The notes beneath the pieces are model-generated. The model was not told the DNA's origin, did no database searches, and saw only the letters and a list, made by a program, of their open reading frames with translations. Below, piece after piece: positions 8,390 to 17,080 of a stretch of 64,000 bases of DNA (position 1 is its first letter; each line of letters opens with the position of its first letter). Both the position numbers and the translations under genes were made by a program. Source of the stretch: Actinokineospora iranica (GTDB taxonomy: Bacteria; Actinomycetota; Actinomycetes; Mycobacteriales; Pseudonocardiaceae); contig NZ_FMZZ01000003.1 in the NCBI RefSeq assembly GCF_900101685.1, positions 247,886-311,885 of the forward strand, in the 5' to 3' direction.

Positions 8390-9587
8390 CCGGGCGGTCC
8401 GCCCTCGGCAGCGTGATGGCGACCAAGACGGTCACCACGACCCCGCCGCCGCCCGCGACCAGGAACGTGGTGGGGGCGTCGGTGGCGTCCAGCAGCAGCC
8501 CGCCGCCGAGGTAGGACAGCGCGGCGGCGACGCCGACCGCCCCGTAGAGGTTGCCGAACACCCGCCCCAGCAACTCGGCCGGGACGAGCCGCTGGAGCAG
8601 CGTGTTGACCCCGACGTCCATCGCCGCGATGCCCAGCCCGCGCACGGCCTGCACGGTGAACGCCGCGGCCACCGCCCAGGCGAACCCGGTGAGCAGGTTG
8701 CCCGCGCTGCTCACCAGGAACCCGCCGACCAGCAGCACGGCCATCGAGGTCTTCTGCGCGAACCGGCTCAGCAGCGCGTATCCGGCGAGCAGACCCGCGC
8801 CCACCGCCGCGAGCAGCAGCCCGACCGCCGAGTCCCCGGCGGCGAGGGTGTCCTTGGCCAGCAGCACCAGCGCCACGTCGTCCACGCCGTTGCACAGCAC
8901 CACCCCGCAGAACCCGAGCGCGACCACCCGGACCGCCGGGGTCCGCGCGATGTAGCCCAAGCCAACCCTGGCCTGCTTGAACACGCCGCTTTCCGTCGCC
9001 CCGGTAGACGGCGGAATCGGCTTGAGCCTGCCGATGAGCAGCGCCGAGACCGCGAACGTCGCGACGTCGGCGACCAGCACACCGCGCAGCCCGAGCACCG
9101 GCAGCAGCGCCGCGGCGGCCAGCGGCCCGAACGCCTCGGCCCCGTTCGTCCCGAACCCCAGCAGCGCGTTCGCGCTCTCCAGGTCGCCCGGCCCCACGAC
9201 CGCGGGCACCGCGGCCCTGGACGCGGGCAGGAACACCTGCGCGGCCAGCGCGCGGACCCCGGCCAGCGCCAGCAGCAGCGGCAATGGCGGCAGCGCCAGC
9301 GCGATCAGCAGCACCAGCGCGCCCTGGGCCACCTCGCACCAGACCATCACCCGGCGCAGGTCGAACCGGTCGCCGACGACCCCGGTCAGCGGCCCGAACA
9401 GCGACGGCGCGAAGTCCACCACGAGTAGCAGCAGCGCGATGGCCATGGCCTGGCCGGTGGTGTCCGCCACGAACAGCATCAGGGCGACCAGGGTCAGCGA
9501 GTCGCCGACGGTCGACACGACCCGCGCCGCCACCAGCGTCCGCAACTGCCCGTTCGCGCGTAGCAGCGCGGTCCCACCCCGGTCCAC
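8379..9587 (-). CDS. MFS transporter
   Basis: Integral membrane major facilitator of 402 residues with 10-12 hydrophobic segments. It has the loop 2-3 motif GVVGDRFDLRRVMV (motif A-like) and the repeat-half equivalent ELLGRVFGNLYGA. It is most like the DHA3-type drug or metabolite exporters of actinomycetes; the substrate is unknown. It starts at a GTG (9587), is convergent with the ribonuclease gene, and diverges from sepIVA across about 160 bases that hold the promoters. Confidence 0.85.
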   Translation of the reverse strand: MDRGGTALLRANGQLRTLVAARVVSTVGDSLTLVALMLFVADTTGQAMAIALLLLVVDFAPSLFGPLTGVVGDRFDLRRVMVWCEVAQGALVLLIALALPPLPLLLALAGVRALAAQVFLPASRAAVPAVVGPGDLESANALLGFGTNGAEAFGPLAAAALLPVLGLRGVLVADVATFAVSALLIGRLKPIPPSTGATESGVFKQARVGLGYIARTPAVRVVALGFCGVVLCNGVDDVALVLLAKDTLAAGDSAVGLLLAAVGAGLLAGYALLSRFAQKTSMAVLLVGGFLVSSAGNLLTGFAWAVAAAFTVQAVRGLGIAAMDVGVNTLLQRLVPAELLGRVFGNLYGAVGVAAALSYLGGGLLLDATDAPTTFLVAGGGGVVVTVLVAITLPRADRPVRR

Positions 9588-9748
9588 CGGCGCAGCCTAG
9601 GGACGAGCCCCGCCCGGCGAGTACCGAATATCCGCACACCGCAAGCGGACACGCCCGCCCAGGTCCACCCCCACGACCAGGTGAACGGGCAGAATCATCT
9701 GCCGGGAGCCTGTCGCGCCCGTTCTCGGCGACCGGCGGAGGAGGAGCT

Positions 9749-10474
9749 GTGTACAAGGTCTTCGAGGCCATCGATGAGCTGGTGACCATCCTGGAGGAGG
9801 CGCGGGGGGTGCCGATGACCTCGGGCTGCGTCGTGCCCAGGGGCGACGTCCTCGAACTGCTCGACGAGGTCCGCGACGCGCTGCCCGCCGAGATCGACGA
9901 CGCCCAGGACGTGCTCGACCGCAAGGACGAGATCGTCGGTGCCGCCGAGCACCAGGCCGAGCAGACCCTGAGCAAGGCGACCCTGGACGCGGAGAAGACC
10001 CTCGCCGAGGCCCGCGCGCACGCCGAGCGGATGGTCGCCGAGGCCACCGCGCACGCCGACCGGCTCGTCGCCGACGCCCAGCACGAGGCCGACCGGCTCG
10101 TCGCGGCGGGCCGCGCCGAGTACGACAGCCTCGTCGGCCGCTCGCAGGCCGAGGCCGACCGGATGATCCAGGCGGGCCGCGAGTCCTACGAGCGCGCCAT
10201 CGAGGAGGGCCGCTTCGAGCAGGCCCGGCTGGTCTCGCAGACCGAGGTCGTGCAGGCCGCGCACGCCGAGTCGACCCGCATCCTCGACGCCACCGCCGAC
10301 GAGGCCGCCCGGCAGCGCGCGGAGTGCGACGCCTACGTCGACGGCAAGCTCGCCGAGTTCGAGGACCTGCTCGCGCACACGCTGCGCACGGTGGGCAAGG
10401 GCCGCACGCACCTGCGCGGCCCGATGAGCGGCGTCCCGGCAGGCGCGGTGCCCTTCGACTACAACGGCGGCTGA
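9749..10474 (+). CDS. sepIVA: SepIVA-like septum/division coiled-coil protein
   Basis: 241-residue DivIVA-domain protein, the length of mycobacterial SepIVA, which localises at septum and subpole and is needed for division. The diagnostic N-terminus YKVFEAIDELVTILEEARG is followed by VPMTSGCVVPRGDVLELLDEV, and then a long alanine/glutamate-rich coiled coil (about 60-215) with heptad-like HAERMVAEA/HADRLVADA repeats. The GTG at 9749 follows a GGAGGAGGAG Shine-Dalgarno. Position next to DUF177-rpmF-rnc-mutM matches the mycobacterial locus. Confidence 0.9.
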   Translation: MYKVFEAIDELVTILEEARGVPMTSGCVVPRGDVLELLDEVRDALPAEIDDAQDVLDRKDEIVGAAEHQAEQTLSKATLDAEKTLAEARAHAERMVAEATAHADRLVADAQHEADRLVAAGRAEYDSLVGRSQAEADRMIQAGRESYERAIEEGRFEQARLVSQTEVVQAAHAESTRILDATADEAARQRAECDAYVDGKLAEFEDLLAHTLRTVGKGRTHLRGPMSGVPAGAVPFDYNGG

Positions 10475-10498
10475 TTTTCGGTCTCGGCGCGCATCGCG

Positions 10499-10504
10499 TA
10501 CCCT
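10499..10504 (+). promoter_or_regulatory. Candidate -10 TACCCT upstream of DUF177-rpmF-rnc-mutM
   Basis: TACCCT in the 95-base gap after sepIVA is the only good TANNNT hexamer there. It would give a short untranslated leader before the DUF177 gene. Weak evidence on its own. Confidence 0.3.
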
Positions 10505-10569
10505 GTTATGGCTGGCCACGCATAAGCGTCGGACCGGAAACCCGTTGAAAGTTGCTGACCGAACCCACC

Positions 10570-11145
10570 ATGTCCTCCAAGCGCAAGAGCACGGACCGCC
10601 CGGTGCTCACCAGTCCCTGGGTCATCGACACCCGGGAGCTCGGCAGGCGGCCGGGGTCGAGCAGGCACGTGCGCCGCAAGGCCGCGGCGAACTACGCCCT
10701 CGGGCTGGAGGGCGTCATCGCCGTGCCCATCGGCGCGGAGGTCGACCTCGACGTCCTGCTGGAGTCGGTGGTCGAGGGCGTGCTGGTCTCGGGCACCGCG
10801 TCGGGGCCGCTGGCGGGGGAGTGCTCGCGCTGCCTCGACCCGGTCACCGACGAGATCGAGGTCCAGATCACCGAGCTGTTCGCCTACCCGGACAGCGCGA
10901 CCGACGAGACCACCGACGAAGACGAGGTCAGCAGGCTGGTCGACGACCTCATCGACCTGGAGCCGGTCGTCCGCGACGCGGTCGTGCTGGCCCTGCCGCA
11001 CGTGCCGCTGTGCGCGGAGGACTGCGCCGGACTGTGCTCGGAGTGCGGCGGCAAGTGGGCCGATCTCGGCCCGAAACATAGGCATGAGACCATTGATCCT
11101 CGGTGGGCCGCGCTGCAAGAGCGGTTCCAACAGGGTGATGGTTGA
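10570..11145 (+). CDS. YceD/DUF177 family protein
   Basis: 191-residue member of the DUF177 (YceD) family, which is almost always encoded directly before rpmF and is linked to 23S rRNA maturation and ribosome assembly in bacteria and plastids. The metal-binding-like cysteines are present: GECSRCL near residue 85 and CAEDCAGLCSECGGKW near 155-170. ATG 10570 gives MSSKRKSTDRPVL; a TTG-led extension upstream is possible. rpmF follows 63 bases downstream. Confidence 0.88.
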   Translation: MSSKRKSTDRPVLTSPWVIDTRELGRRPGSSRHVRRKAAANYALGLEGVIAVPIGAEVDLDVLLESVVEGVLVSGTASGPLAGECSRCLDPVTDEIEVQITELFAYPDSATDETTDEDEVSRLVDDLIDLEPVVRDAVVLALPHVPLCAEDCAGLCSECGGKWADLGPKHRHETIDPRWAALQERFQQGDG

Positions 11146-11208
11146 GACAGCACAGCTTTCTTGTCACCATCCGATCCTGCTCAACAGCTCGTCAGAGGAG
11201 ATTCAGTC

Positions 11209-11391
11209 GTGGCCGTCCCCAAGCGGAAGATGTCGCGTTCTAACACCCGCTCGCGCCGCTCGCAGTGGAAGACCACTGCCGTGCACCTGGTGAGCTGCTC
11301 GAACAAGGCCTGCCGCGCGCCCAAGCCGCAGCACATCGCCTGCCCCACCTGTGGCCAGTACGACGGTCGCCAGGTCACGCAGCCCGCGTGA
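11209..11391 (+). CDS. rpmF: 50S ribosomal protein L32
   Basis: Small basic ribosomal protein of 60 residues, [20 protein letters not shown] at the start, with a zinc-ribbon CSNKAC ... CPTC pair (the C+ zinc-binding form). The GTG at 11209 follows an AGAGGAG Shine-Dalgarno. It is part of the large subunit near the peptidyl-transferase/L17-L22 region. It lies in the DUF177-rpmF-rnc-mutM operon. Confidence 0.96.
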   Translation: MAVPKRKMSRSNTRSRRSQWKTTAVHLVSCSNKACRAPKPQHIACPTCGQYDGRQVTQPA

Positions 11392-11417
11392 CCCAACGGC
11401 GGAAGTAGAACCACGGC

Positions 11418-12173
11418 ATGGGGGGTAAGGCGTCCCGAGGCCCCACCTCGGACCCGGAAACGCTGCTCGACGCGCTCGGCGTCCGCTTGGACGCCGAGTT
11501 GCTCGTGCTCGCGCTGACTCACCGCTCGTACGCCTACGAGAACGGTGGTCTGCCGCCCAACGAGCGGCTGGAGTTCCTCGGCGACGCGGTGCTCGGACTC
11601 GTGGTCACCGACCACCTGTACCGCACGCACCCGGACCTGCCGGAGGGTCAACTCGCGAAGCTGCGCGCCAGCGTGGTCAACATGCACGCCCTCGCGGGCG
11701 TCGCCCGCGGCCTCGGCGACGGCGGCCTCGGCGCTCACCTGCTGCTGGGCAAGGGCGAGGAGCTGACCGGCGGCCGGGACAAGGCCAGCATCCTGGCCGA
11801 CGGCATGGAGGCCGTGATCGGCGCGGTCTACCTCCAGCACGGCATCGACACCGCCCGCGACGTCGTCCACCGGCACTTCGACCCGCTGCTGGCCGAGGCG
11901 CCGCTGCGCGGGGCGGGCCTGGACTGGAAGACCAGCCTCCAGGAGCTCACCGCGTCGGCCGGACTCGGCGTGCCCGAGTACCGGGTGCGCGAAGAGGGCC
12001 CCGACCACCGCAAGGAGTTCACCGCCATCGTCGTGGTGAACGGCCAGGGCTACGGCAACGGCGACGGCCGCACGAAGAAGGAAGCCGAGCAGAAGGCGGC
12101 CGAGGCGGCCTGGCGCGAACTCTCAGAGAAGATCAACGCCGAGTCCGCGGACGCGGCGGCCGACAACTCCTGA
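11418..12173 (+). CDS. rnc: Ribonuclease III
   Basis: Double-strand-specific endoribonuclease for rRNA and mRNA processing, 251 residues. The nuclease domain carries the RIII signature [16 protein letters not shown] with its acidic catalytic residues, and the second cluster [13 protein letters not shown]-terminal dsRNA-binding domain starts at about residue 172 ([11 protein letters not shown] ... [16 protein letters not shown]). It ends three bases before mutM, so the two are translationally close. Confidence 0.96.
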   Translation: MGGKASRGPTSDPETLLDALGVRLDAELLVLALTHRSYAYENGGLPPNERLEFLGDAVLGLVVTDHLYRTHPDLPEGQLAKLRASVVNMHALAGVARGLGDGGLGAHLLLGKGEELTGGRDKASILADGMEAVIGAVYLQHGIDTARDVVHRHFDPLLAEAPLRGAGLDWKTSLQELTASAGLGVPEYRVREEGPDHRKEFTAIVVVNGQGYGNGDGRTKKEAEQKAAEAAWRELSEKINAESADAAADNS

Positions 12174-12176
12174 CTC

Positions 12177-13043
12177 GTGCCGGAACTCCCCGAGGTCGAA
12201 GTCGTCCGACGCGGCCTGCAGAACCATGTCGCGGGGCGGAAGATCTCCCAGGTGGAGGTCTTCCACCCCCGCTCCATCCGCCGCCACCTCCCCGGCGCCC
12301 TGGACTTCGCAGGCCGCCTGGTCGGCCGCGAGATGGTGGCGGCCCGCCGCCGAGGCAAGTACCTGTGGGTCGACCTTGGCTCGGGCGAGGCTGTGTTGGC
12401 TCACCTCGGGATGAGCGGCCAGATGCTCGTCCAGCCTCCCGGCGCCCCCGACGAGAAACACCTCCGGGTCCGCTTCACCTTCGCTGACGGCGGTCCCGAA
12501 CTCCGCTTCGTGGACCAACGCACCTTCGGCGGCCTCTCCGTCGAGGAAATGGTCGAAGTCGACGGCGTTTCCCTGCCTGAGCCGGTCGCTCATATCGCTC
12601 GGGACCCGATGGACCCGGCTTTCGATCAAGACGCGGCGGCCCACGCCCTGCGCCGCAAGCGCACCGAGGTCAAGCGCGCCCTCCTGGACCAGACTCTCGT
12701 TTCGGGTATCGGCAACATCTACGCGGACGAGGCTCTGTGGCGGACCCGACTGCACTGGGCCCGCGCCACAGACAAGCTGTCGGCCGCGAAGGCGCATTCG
12801 TTGTTGTCGGCCGCTGCTGACGTGATGAACGAGGCTCTGGAAGTCGGCGGCACCTCGTTCGACGCGCTGTATGTGAACATCAACGGCCAGTCTGGCTACT
12901 TTGATCGGTCCCTGGCGGCTTACGGCCAGGAGGGCAAGCCCTGCCCGCGCTGCGGTCGTCCGATTCGGCGGGAGCCGTTCATGAACCGGTCGTCGTTCTC
13001 TTGTCCCCGTTGCCAACCGCATCCGCCTGGGTTCTCTGGCTGA
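12177..13043 (+). CDS. mutM: Formamidopyrimidine-DNA glycosylase
   Basis: Base-excision repair enzyme (Fpg) that removes 8-oxoguanine and cuts the abasic site by beta-delta elimination. 288 residues. After the initiator, [12 protein letters not shown] gives the catalytic Pro and Glu. The lysine in RRRGKYLWV, the [15 protein letters not shown] helix-two-turn-helix and a C-terminal zinc finger ([10 protein letters not shown] ... SCPRC) are all present. It starts at GTG three bases after the rnc stop and is the last gene of the block. Confidence 0.96.
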   Translation: MPELPEVEVVRRGLQNHVAGRKISQVEVFHPRSIRRHLPGALDFAGRLVGREMVAARRRGKYLWVDLGSGEAVLAHLGMSGQMLVQPPGAPDEKHLRVRFTFADGGPELRFVDQRTFGGLSVEEMVEVDGVSLPEPVAHIARDPMDPAFDQDAAAHALRRKRTEVKRALLDQTLVSGIGNIYADEALWRTRLHWARATDKLSAAKAHSLLSAAADVMNEALEVGGTSFDALYVNINGQSGYFDRSLAAYGQEGKPCPRCGRPIRREPFMNRSSFSCPRCQPHPPGFSG

Positions 13044-13065
13044 GCTGGGTTCTCTGGGTGGGCTG

Positions 13066-13206
13066 GATCGGGTGGAGTGGTTTCTTCGGGGCCCCTACGA
13101 AGGAAGATCGCCGTGTGAAAGACGGGTGGGAAGCCTTCGGCCGCACACGCGCGAAGCCAGCTTAGCGATCTTCCTTCTCCCCCGAAGAAAACCACTCCAC
13201 CCCATC
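13066..13206. repeat. Long imperfect inverted repeat (about 42-46 bp arms) after mutM
   Basis: Arms 13066-13111 and 13165-13206 are near-perfect inverted copies (shared core GGTGGAGTGGTTT, CTTCGGGG and AGGAAGATCGC) around a 53-base centre that has its own CGTGTG/CACACG pairing. Weaker similarity continues outward on both sides (CTGGGTT/AACCCAG). A short direct repeat with core CCCCATCGAGC follows at 13200-13255. It could be the mutM terminator, a structured RNA or a small palindromic mobile element. It fills most of the 307-base gap 13044-13350; I see no gene there. Confidence 0.7.
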
Positions 13207-13300
13207 GAGCCAACCCCCGCAACCCAGCCACCCCAGAAGCCCCATCGAGCAACCCCCAGCCACGTCACACACAGCCAGCCCAGCAACCCCACCTTGCGCG

Positions 13301-13320
13301 GTAGTGCGCAATGCGCAATA
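13301..13320. promoter_or_regulatory. Candidate PadR operator, tandem TGCGCA
   Basis: TAGTGCGCAATGCGCAATA contains two TGCGCA hexamers one base apart (13305-13310, 13312-13317), forming a quasi-palindrome about 35 bases before the padR start. PadR family genes are commonly autorepressed from such sites. Confidence 0.4.
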
Positions 13321-13350
13321 GTGTCCGTAGCGCGATAGCGGGGAGGGTGC

Positions 13351-13680
13351 GTGGACACGAGTCAGTTGCTCAAGGGAGTGCTGGACCTTGCTGTGCTCGC
13401 CGTGCTCAAGGACGAGGACGGCTACGGCTACGACGTGCTCAGGAGACTGCGGCACGGGGGGATGGACGAGGTCGGCGACGCGTCGGTGTACGGGACGCTG
13501 CGGCGGCTGTATCGGGCGGGGTATCTCACCTCGTATGTGGTGCCCAGTGACGAAGGGCCGCACCGCAAGTACTACGGCATGAACGACGCGGGCCGGGAGC
13601 GGTTGGTCGAGTCGGAGAAGGCTTGGCGGGCCTTCGCCGAGACGTTGGACGGGATTCTTCGGAAAGGGGCGGCGGCGTGA
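13351..13680 (+). CDS. PadR-family transcriptional regulator
   Basis: 109-residue winged-helix regulator. The N-terminal LLKGVLDLAVLAVLKDEDGYGYDVLRRL and wing ASVYGTLRRLYRAGYL are classic PadR, followed by the HRKYYGMNDAGRERL beta-wing. The GTG at 13351 has GGGGAGGG upstream. The stop overlaps the next start as GTGA. PadR plus a HAAS/DUF1700-type membrane protein is a recurrent two-gene operon in Gram-positives, usually repressed until envelope or drug stress. Confidence 0.93.
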   Translation: MDTSQLLKGVLDLAVLAVLKDEDGYGYDVLRRLRHGGMDEVGDASVYGTLRRLYRAGYLTSYVVPSDEGPHRKYYGMNDAGRERLVESEKAWRAFAETLDGILRKGAAA

Positions 13681-14864
13681 GCGGGGACATCGACACGCGC
13701 CCGGAGTTGGCGGACTACCTCAACCGGGTGCGGGCCGCGCTGGCGGATCTGCCGCCAGAAGAGTTGGCCGAGGTGATGGAGGACGTCGAGCCGCACGTCA
13801 CCGAGGTCTTCGGTGAGGCGGAATCGGCCGAGGAAGTCACGCGCAGGCTGGGCACTCCGGAGGCTTACGCGGCGGAACTGCGCGCCGCGGGCGGGTACCC
13901 GCCGCCCACCGCCGCGACGCCGGGGGACCGGCGGCGCACCTGGCGGGGGCGGTATGTCTTCTGGATGACCGGGTTGACGGTGGGCGTCGCAGCGGCGACC
14001 GGGCTGTCCACAGTGGAGGGTTATTCCGCCGAGCGGTTCGGGGCGCTGGTGGTGTTCGGGTTTCTCCTGATTCCCGGGCTGTGGCTGGTGTTCAGCGGCG
14101 GTGTGCGCCGCTCGGACATCGAGACGCTGCCGGAGTACGGGTTGGCGCGCAAGCTCGGCAAGTCGGCGCTGGCGACGCTGCCGGACAAGCCGGTGGCATA
14201 CCTGGTGTCCCTGCGACCGGCTTGGTGGTTGATCCGGATCGTGCTGCTGGCGCTGGGTTTCCTCGCCGCGCTGGAGTCGCGGTCGAGCGGCCTGGTGATC
14301 ATCCTCGGGTTGATCGGGCTGCTGGTGTGGGGCGGGGCCAGGGTGCGCACGGACCGCAGGCTGCTGCTGGTCATGGTGCCCGCCAACGCTTTCGTGGTGG
14401 GTCTCGCCGTGGCACTGGCCTCGGCGGCGGTGTCCGGAGCGGACCGCGGCAACGCGTACTACCCGACCGGCTACAGCCAATCGGGCCTGACCTACGACGG
14501 TTCCCACCTCGCCAACGTCTACGCGGTGGACGCCGAGGGCAAGGCGATCCCGGAGTTCTACCTCTACGACGAGGAGGGCAAGCCCCTCAACGTCTACCGC
14601 CCCAGTTGCGACACCCACTACGGCGAGAGCACCGAACACCGGAACCGGTTCCCGCTGCCCAGGGTCGACTACCAGGCGGGCGTGTGCAGGGAGCGCGCTG
14701 ACCTGCCGTTCATGCCCCTGCCCCCCATCTCGGGCAGCGTGACCACGACAGCACCCACCACCACGACCCCCACGGGACCGGCGCCGACCACGACAACGGC
14801 CCCGCCTGCGACCACCACCCCACCGGTGACGACGACTCCACCGGTGACGACGACCACCCAGTAG
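13677..14864 (+). CDS. HAAS/DUF1700-type membrane protein, PadR partner
   Basis: 395-residue membrane protein translationally coupled (GTGA) to padR. The N-terminal about 75 residues are a HAAS-like cytoplasmic domain (ELADYLNRVRAALADLPPEELAEVMEDV ... RRLGTPEAYAAELRAAGG). Five or so hydrophobic segments follow between about 90 and 260, then an extracellular stretch with a small Cys pair (SCDTHYGE ... AGVCRE). The low-complexity Thr/Pro tail is probably wall-spanning. The function is unknown. Confidence 0.8.
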   Translation: MSGDIDTRPELADYLNRVRAALADLPPEELAEVMEDVEPHVTEVFGEAESAEEVTRRLGTPEAYAAELRAAGGYPPPTAATPGDRRRTWRGRYVFWMTGLTVGVAAATGLSTVEGYSAERFGALVVFGFLLIPGLWLVFSGGVRRSDIETLPEYGLARKLGKSALATLPDKPVAYLVSLRPAWWLIRIVLLALGFLAALESRSSGLVIILGLIGLLVWGGARVRTDRRLLLVMVPANAFVVGLAVALASAAVSGADRGNAYYPTGYSQSGLTYDGSHLANVYAVDAEGKAIPEFYLYDEEGKPLNVYRPSCDTHYGESTEHRNRFPLPRVDYQAGVCRERADLPFMPLPPISGSVTTTAPTTTTPTGPAPTTTTAPPATTTPPVTTTPPVTTTTQ

Positions 14865-14879
14865 GCCGGGGGCGGGAGA

Positions 14880-14916
14880 GAAGCGGGAGCGGGCATCGGG
14901 GGCCCGCTCCCGCTTC
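14880..14916 (+). terminator. Terminator hairpin before array 2
   Basis: A 15-bp perfect stem (GAAGCGGGAGCGGGC at 14880-14894 with its complement at 14902-14916) and a seven-base loop, 15 bases after the stop of the membrane gene. It separates this operon from the CRISPR array. Confidence 0.8.
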
Positions 14917-14950
14917 GCTGCGTCAGAACCTCAAGCTCGGCGACCGTCTC

Positions 14951-15714
14951 GGAACAGCCCCGCGTGCGCGGGGAAGACGGCCGGGGAATCGGATGGACGG
15001 ACCCGCAGACCGGAACAGCCCCGCATGCGCGGGGAAGACGGAATTACGGTCACAGAACGTGCATGCCGCGACGGAACAGCCCCGCATACGCGGGGAAGAC
15101 GCGGTGGCCCACTCGCGTACGGCGGCGGCCAGGGGAACAGCCCCGCATGCGCGGGGAAGACGCACTCCGAGGGGAAAGCCAAGGAGTACCAGCACGGAAC
15201 AGCCCCGCATGCGCGGAGAAGACTCCAGCCGTGCGATGGCGGCCTCCAGATCCGCCGGAAACAGCCCCGCATGCGCGGGGAAGACAGCTCGTGCACGAGA
15301 TCCAGATGTCCGCATGGGGGAACAGCCCCGCATGCGCGGGGAAGACGGGCAGGGCCGCTACGAGGCGGATCGGGTCCGGGGAACAGCCCCGCATGCGCGG
15401 GGAAGACGAGCTGGGCAAGGCCCGCCAGCCGGTCGCCGGGGGAACAGCCCCGCATGCGCGGGGAAGACTGGTCGGGAGAACCCAGCTGAGGGGCTGCCGC
15501 CGGGAACAGCCCCGCATGCGCGGGGAAGACGTCGTCCACGCGATGGACCACCGGCCCGCCGTGGGAACAGCCCCGCATGCGCGGGGAAGACTACACCTCC
15601 TTCCGATACGCCTTCCGCTGCCTTGGAACAGCCCCGCATGCGCGGGGAAGACGTCCAGGGCGTAGGCACCGGTGCCGAGGCTGGGGGGAACAGCCCCGCA
15701 TGCGCGGGGAAGAC
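14951..15714 (-). CRISPR. CRISPR array 2, type I-E, 13 repeats / 12 spacers
   Basis: Thirteen 28-base repeats (plus-strand form begins GGAACAGCCCC and ends GCGGGGAAGAC) start at 14951, 15012, 15073, 15134, 15196, 15257, 15319, 15380, 15441, 15503, 15564, 15625 and 15687, with 33-34-base spacers. The repeat differs from array 1 at positions 7 and 14. Variants: the leftmost repeat has G at position 14 as in array 1; repeats 3, 5 and 6 have single changes. Transcription is leftward from the leader at 15715. The array lies directly behind cas2 and reads in the same direction as the cas operon. Confidence 0.98.
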
Positions 15715-15772
15715 ACTTGTTGACCTGCGGGTTTGTGAACCGAAACGGTGTTTTGCATTCACTTTCGTTGTC
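15715..15772 (-). promoter_or_regulatory. CRISPR leader of array 2
   Basis: Begins ACTTGTTGACCTGCGGG on the plus strand and shares the CGAAACGG, GTTTTG and ATTCACTT blocks with the array 1 leader in the same order. It lies between array 2 and the extended cas2 frame and, on the minus strand, should hold the array promoter and integration signals. Confidence 0.85.
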
Positions 15773-15775
15773 AAG

Positions 15776-16123
15776 TCAGCGGTTGCCGAAGCGTCTTCGT
15801 TTGCTGGCGTTGCTCCACCCGTTCTTCCGTGGTGACTCGTTGTCGGACCGTTGAGCGGGGCGGAGCATGAGGTTGACGCCCTCGAAGTCGACCGGCACCC
15901 ACTAGTGGGAGTGGACGGCGAAGGCCAAACCCTGTTCGTTGTCCGCTCCGTAGACCATGATCGCTCGTCCAGTCATGGCCATCTCGGTCACGCGCTGCCA
16001 CATCAAGCCGCGTACCCGGGCGCTGACCTTGCCGACGAACACCCCCGGTGATATCTCCAGCAGCCAGCGGGTGAGGTGGCCTCGGAGGCCGACCGGGCAC
16101 GCGGCGACGACGATGACAGTCAT
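15776..16123 (-). pseudogene. cas2: cas2e interrupted by an in-frame TAG
   Basis: Type I-E Cas2, partner of Cas1 in spacer integration. The frame opens normally: TVIVVAACPVGLRGHLTRW, then LLEISPGVFVGKVSARVR and GRAIMVYGADNEQGLAF. It meets TAG (15902-15904) after 73 residues. Reading on in the same frame gives W-V-P-V-D-F-E-G-V-N-L-M-L-R-P, which is the conserved HxHDWxPVDFDGxxLMLRP end of Cas2e. The TAG therefore replaces the D/E codon after HSH, and the natural end would be the TGA at 15776-15778. The lost strand is the one that docks on Cas1 in E. coli. The ATG overlaps the cas1 stop. A sequencing error or suppression cannot be excluded. Confidence 0.78.
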
Positions 16124-17078
16124 TCGTCGTCCTCGCCGTATGCGGTTCCGCCCGCCACGTTGCGCCCGTTGTAGTCCCAGAGCATGACCACGTCCGGGTC
16201 TTCGAATGCCTCCGGGCCGTATTCGATGGTGTCGTCTTCCTCCGCGAACAAAGCCTTGATGTCGCGGACGCAGGTTCCAGGAACGCCCCGTCCTTCGTGT
16301 GGTCGCGGACGGCGCGACGGGTCTCGGCCCCGATGTCGGCGACCTCGCGGGCGGCGATGTCGAAGGCGATGGGGATGCTGATCTCGGCTTTGTAGAGGTC
16401 GGCGATGTCGTAGACGAACGACTTGACGTGTCCGGTGTGGACGAAACCGAGCCCGGGTGCGCAGCCGAGGGCGACGATGACCGCGTGCGCGACCCCGTAC
16501 AGGCTGGTGTTGGCCGCGGAAAGCGCCTGGTTGACCGGGGTTCCGCCTGCGAAGTCGCCAGGGTCGTAGTCGCGGCGTTCCCAGGGAATGCCGGTCCGTT
16601 CGGCGTGCGCGCGGTAGAGCCGTCGCACGCGCGCGCCTTCCCGGCCGCGGAGTTGCTGCATGGTCAACCCGCTCGTGTCTTCGCCAGGGAACCGAATCGC
16701 ATACATCTCGCGGGCGACCCGCAGCCGCGATGTGCGGTTGGACACCAGTTCCGCTTGCCGTTCCAAAAGCCGCGACGAGCGGGCCAGTGTGCGGCCGTGG
16801 GCGTAGCAGCGCACACCGTGTTCGCCGACCCAGACCGCGGTGGAACCGCTCTCGGCGAGCAGGACCATGGCCTGTTGGCTGACGTTGGTTCCCGGCCCGA
16901 GCAGGAGGGCGCCCAAGGTCGCGGCCGGGATGTGGACGGTTCCCCTGGCGTCGCGGGCCGTGATCGCGTTCGCGTCGCGGTGGATGACGCAGTGTTCCAG
17001 GTAGACGAAGGTCAGCCGGTCCTGCGCACGGGCGAGCTGCGAGATCGGGACCGGCTTCGCACCGGGGATGTCGGCCAC
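16120..17078 (-). pseudogene. cas1: cas1e with a one-base frameshift near the 3' end
   Basis: Type I-E integrase Cas1. Residues 1-268 read well (start GTG 17078, two bases after the cas6e stop). Catalytic Glu147 (LRGREGARVR), His214 (GFVHTG) and Asp224/227 (VYDIAD) are present. At about 16271-16275, after DGAFLE, the frame is lost. The -1 frame continues as C-V-R-D-I-K-A-L-F-A-E-E-D-D, then L-W-D-Y-N-G-R-N-V-A, and ends at TGA 16120-16122 overlapping cas2 as ATGA. The locus length, 959 bases, is one short of a multiple of three. The shifted frame runs without a stop to 15771 and would add a meaningless tail. No slippery heptamer is at the site. It is a pseudogene unless the base is a sequencing error. 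Confidence 0.8.
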
Positions 17079-17080
17079 GG

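Noticed and set aside
3597-15686. Self-targeting spacers within the window
   Set aside because: By eye no spacer matched other sequence in the window; a proper search against phage, plasmid and the full genome is needed and was not possible.
16265-16280. Programmed ribosomal frameshifting in cas1
   Set aside because: No slippery heptamer, no evident downstream structure, and programmed shifting is not known for cas1; a simple deletion is the better reading.
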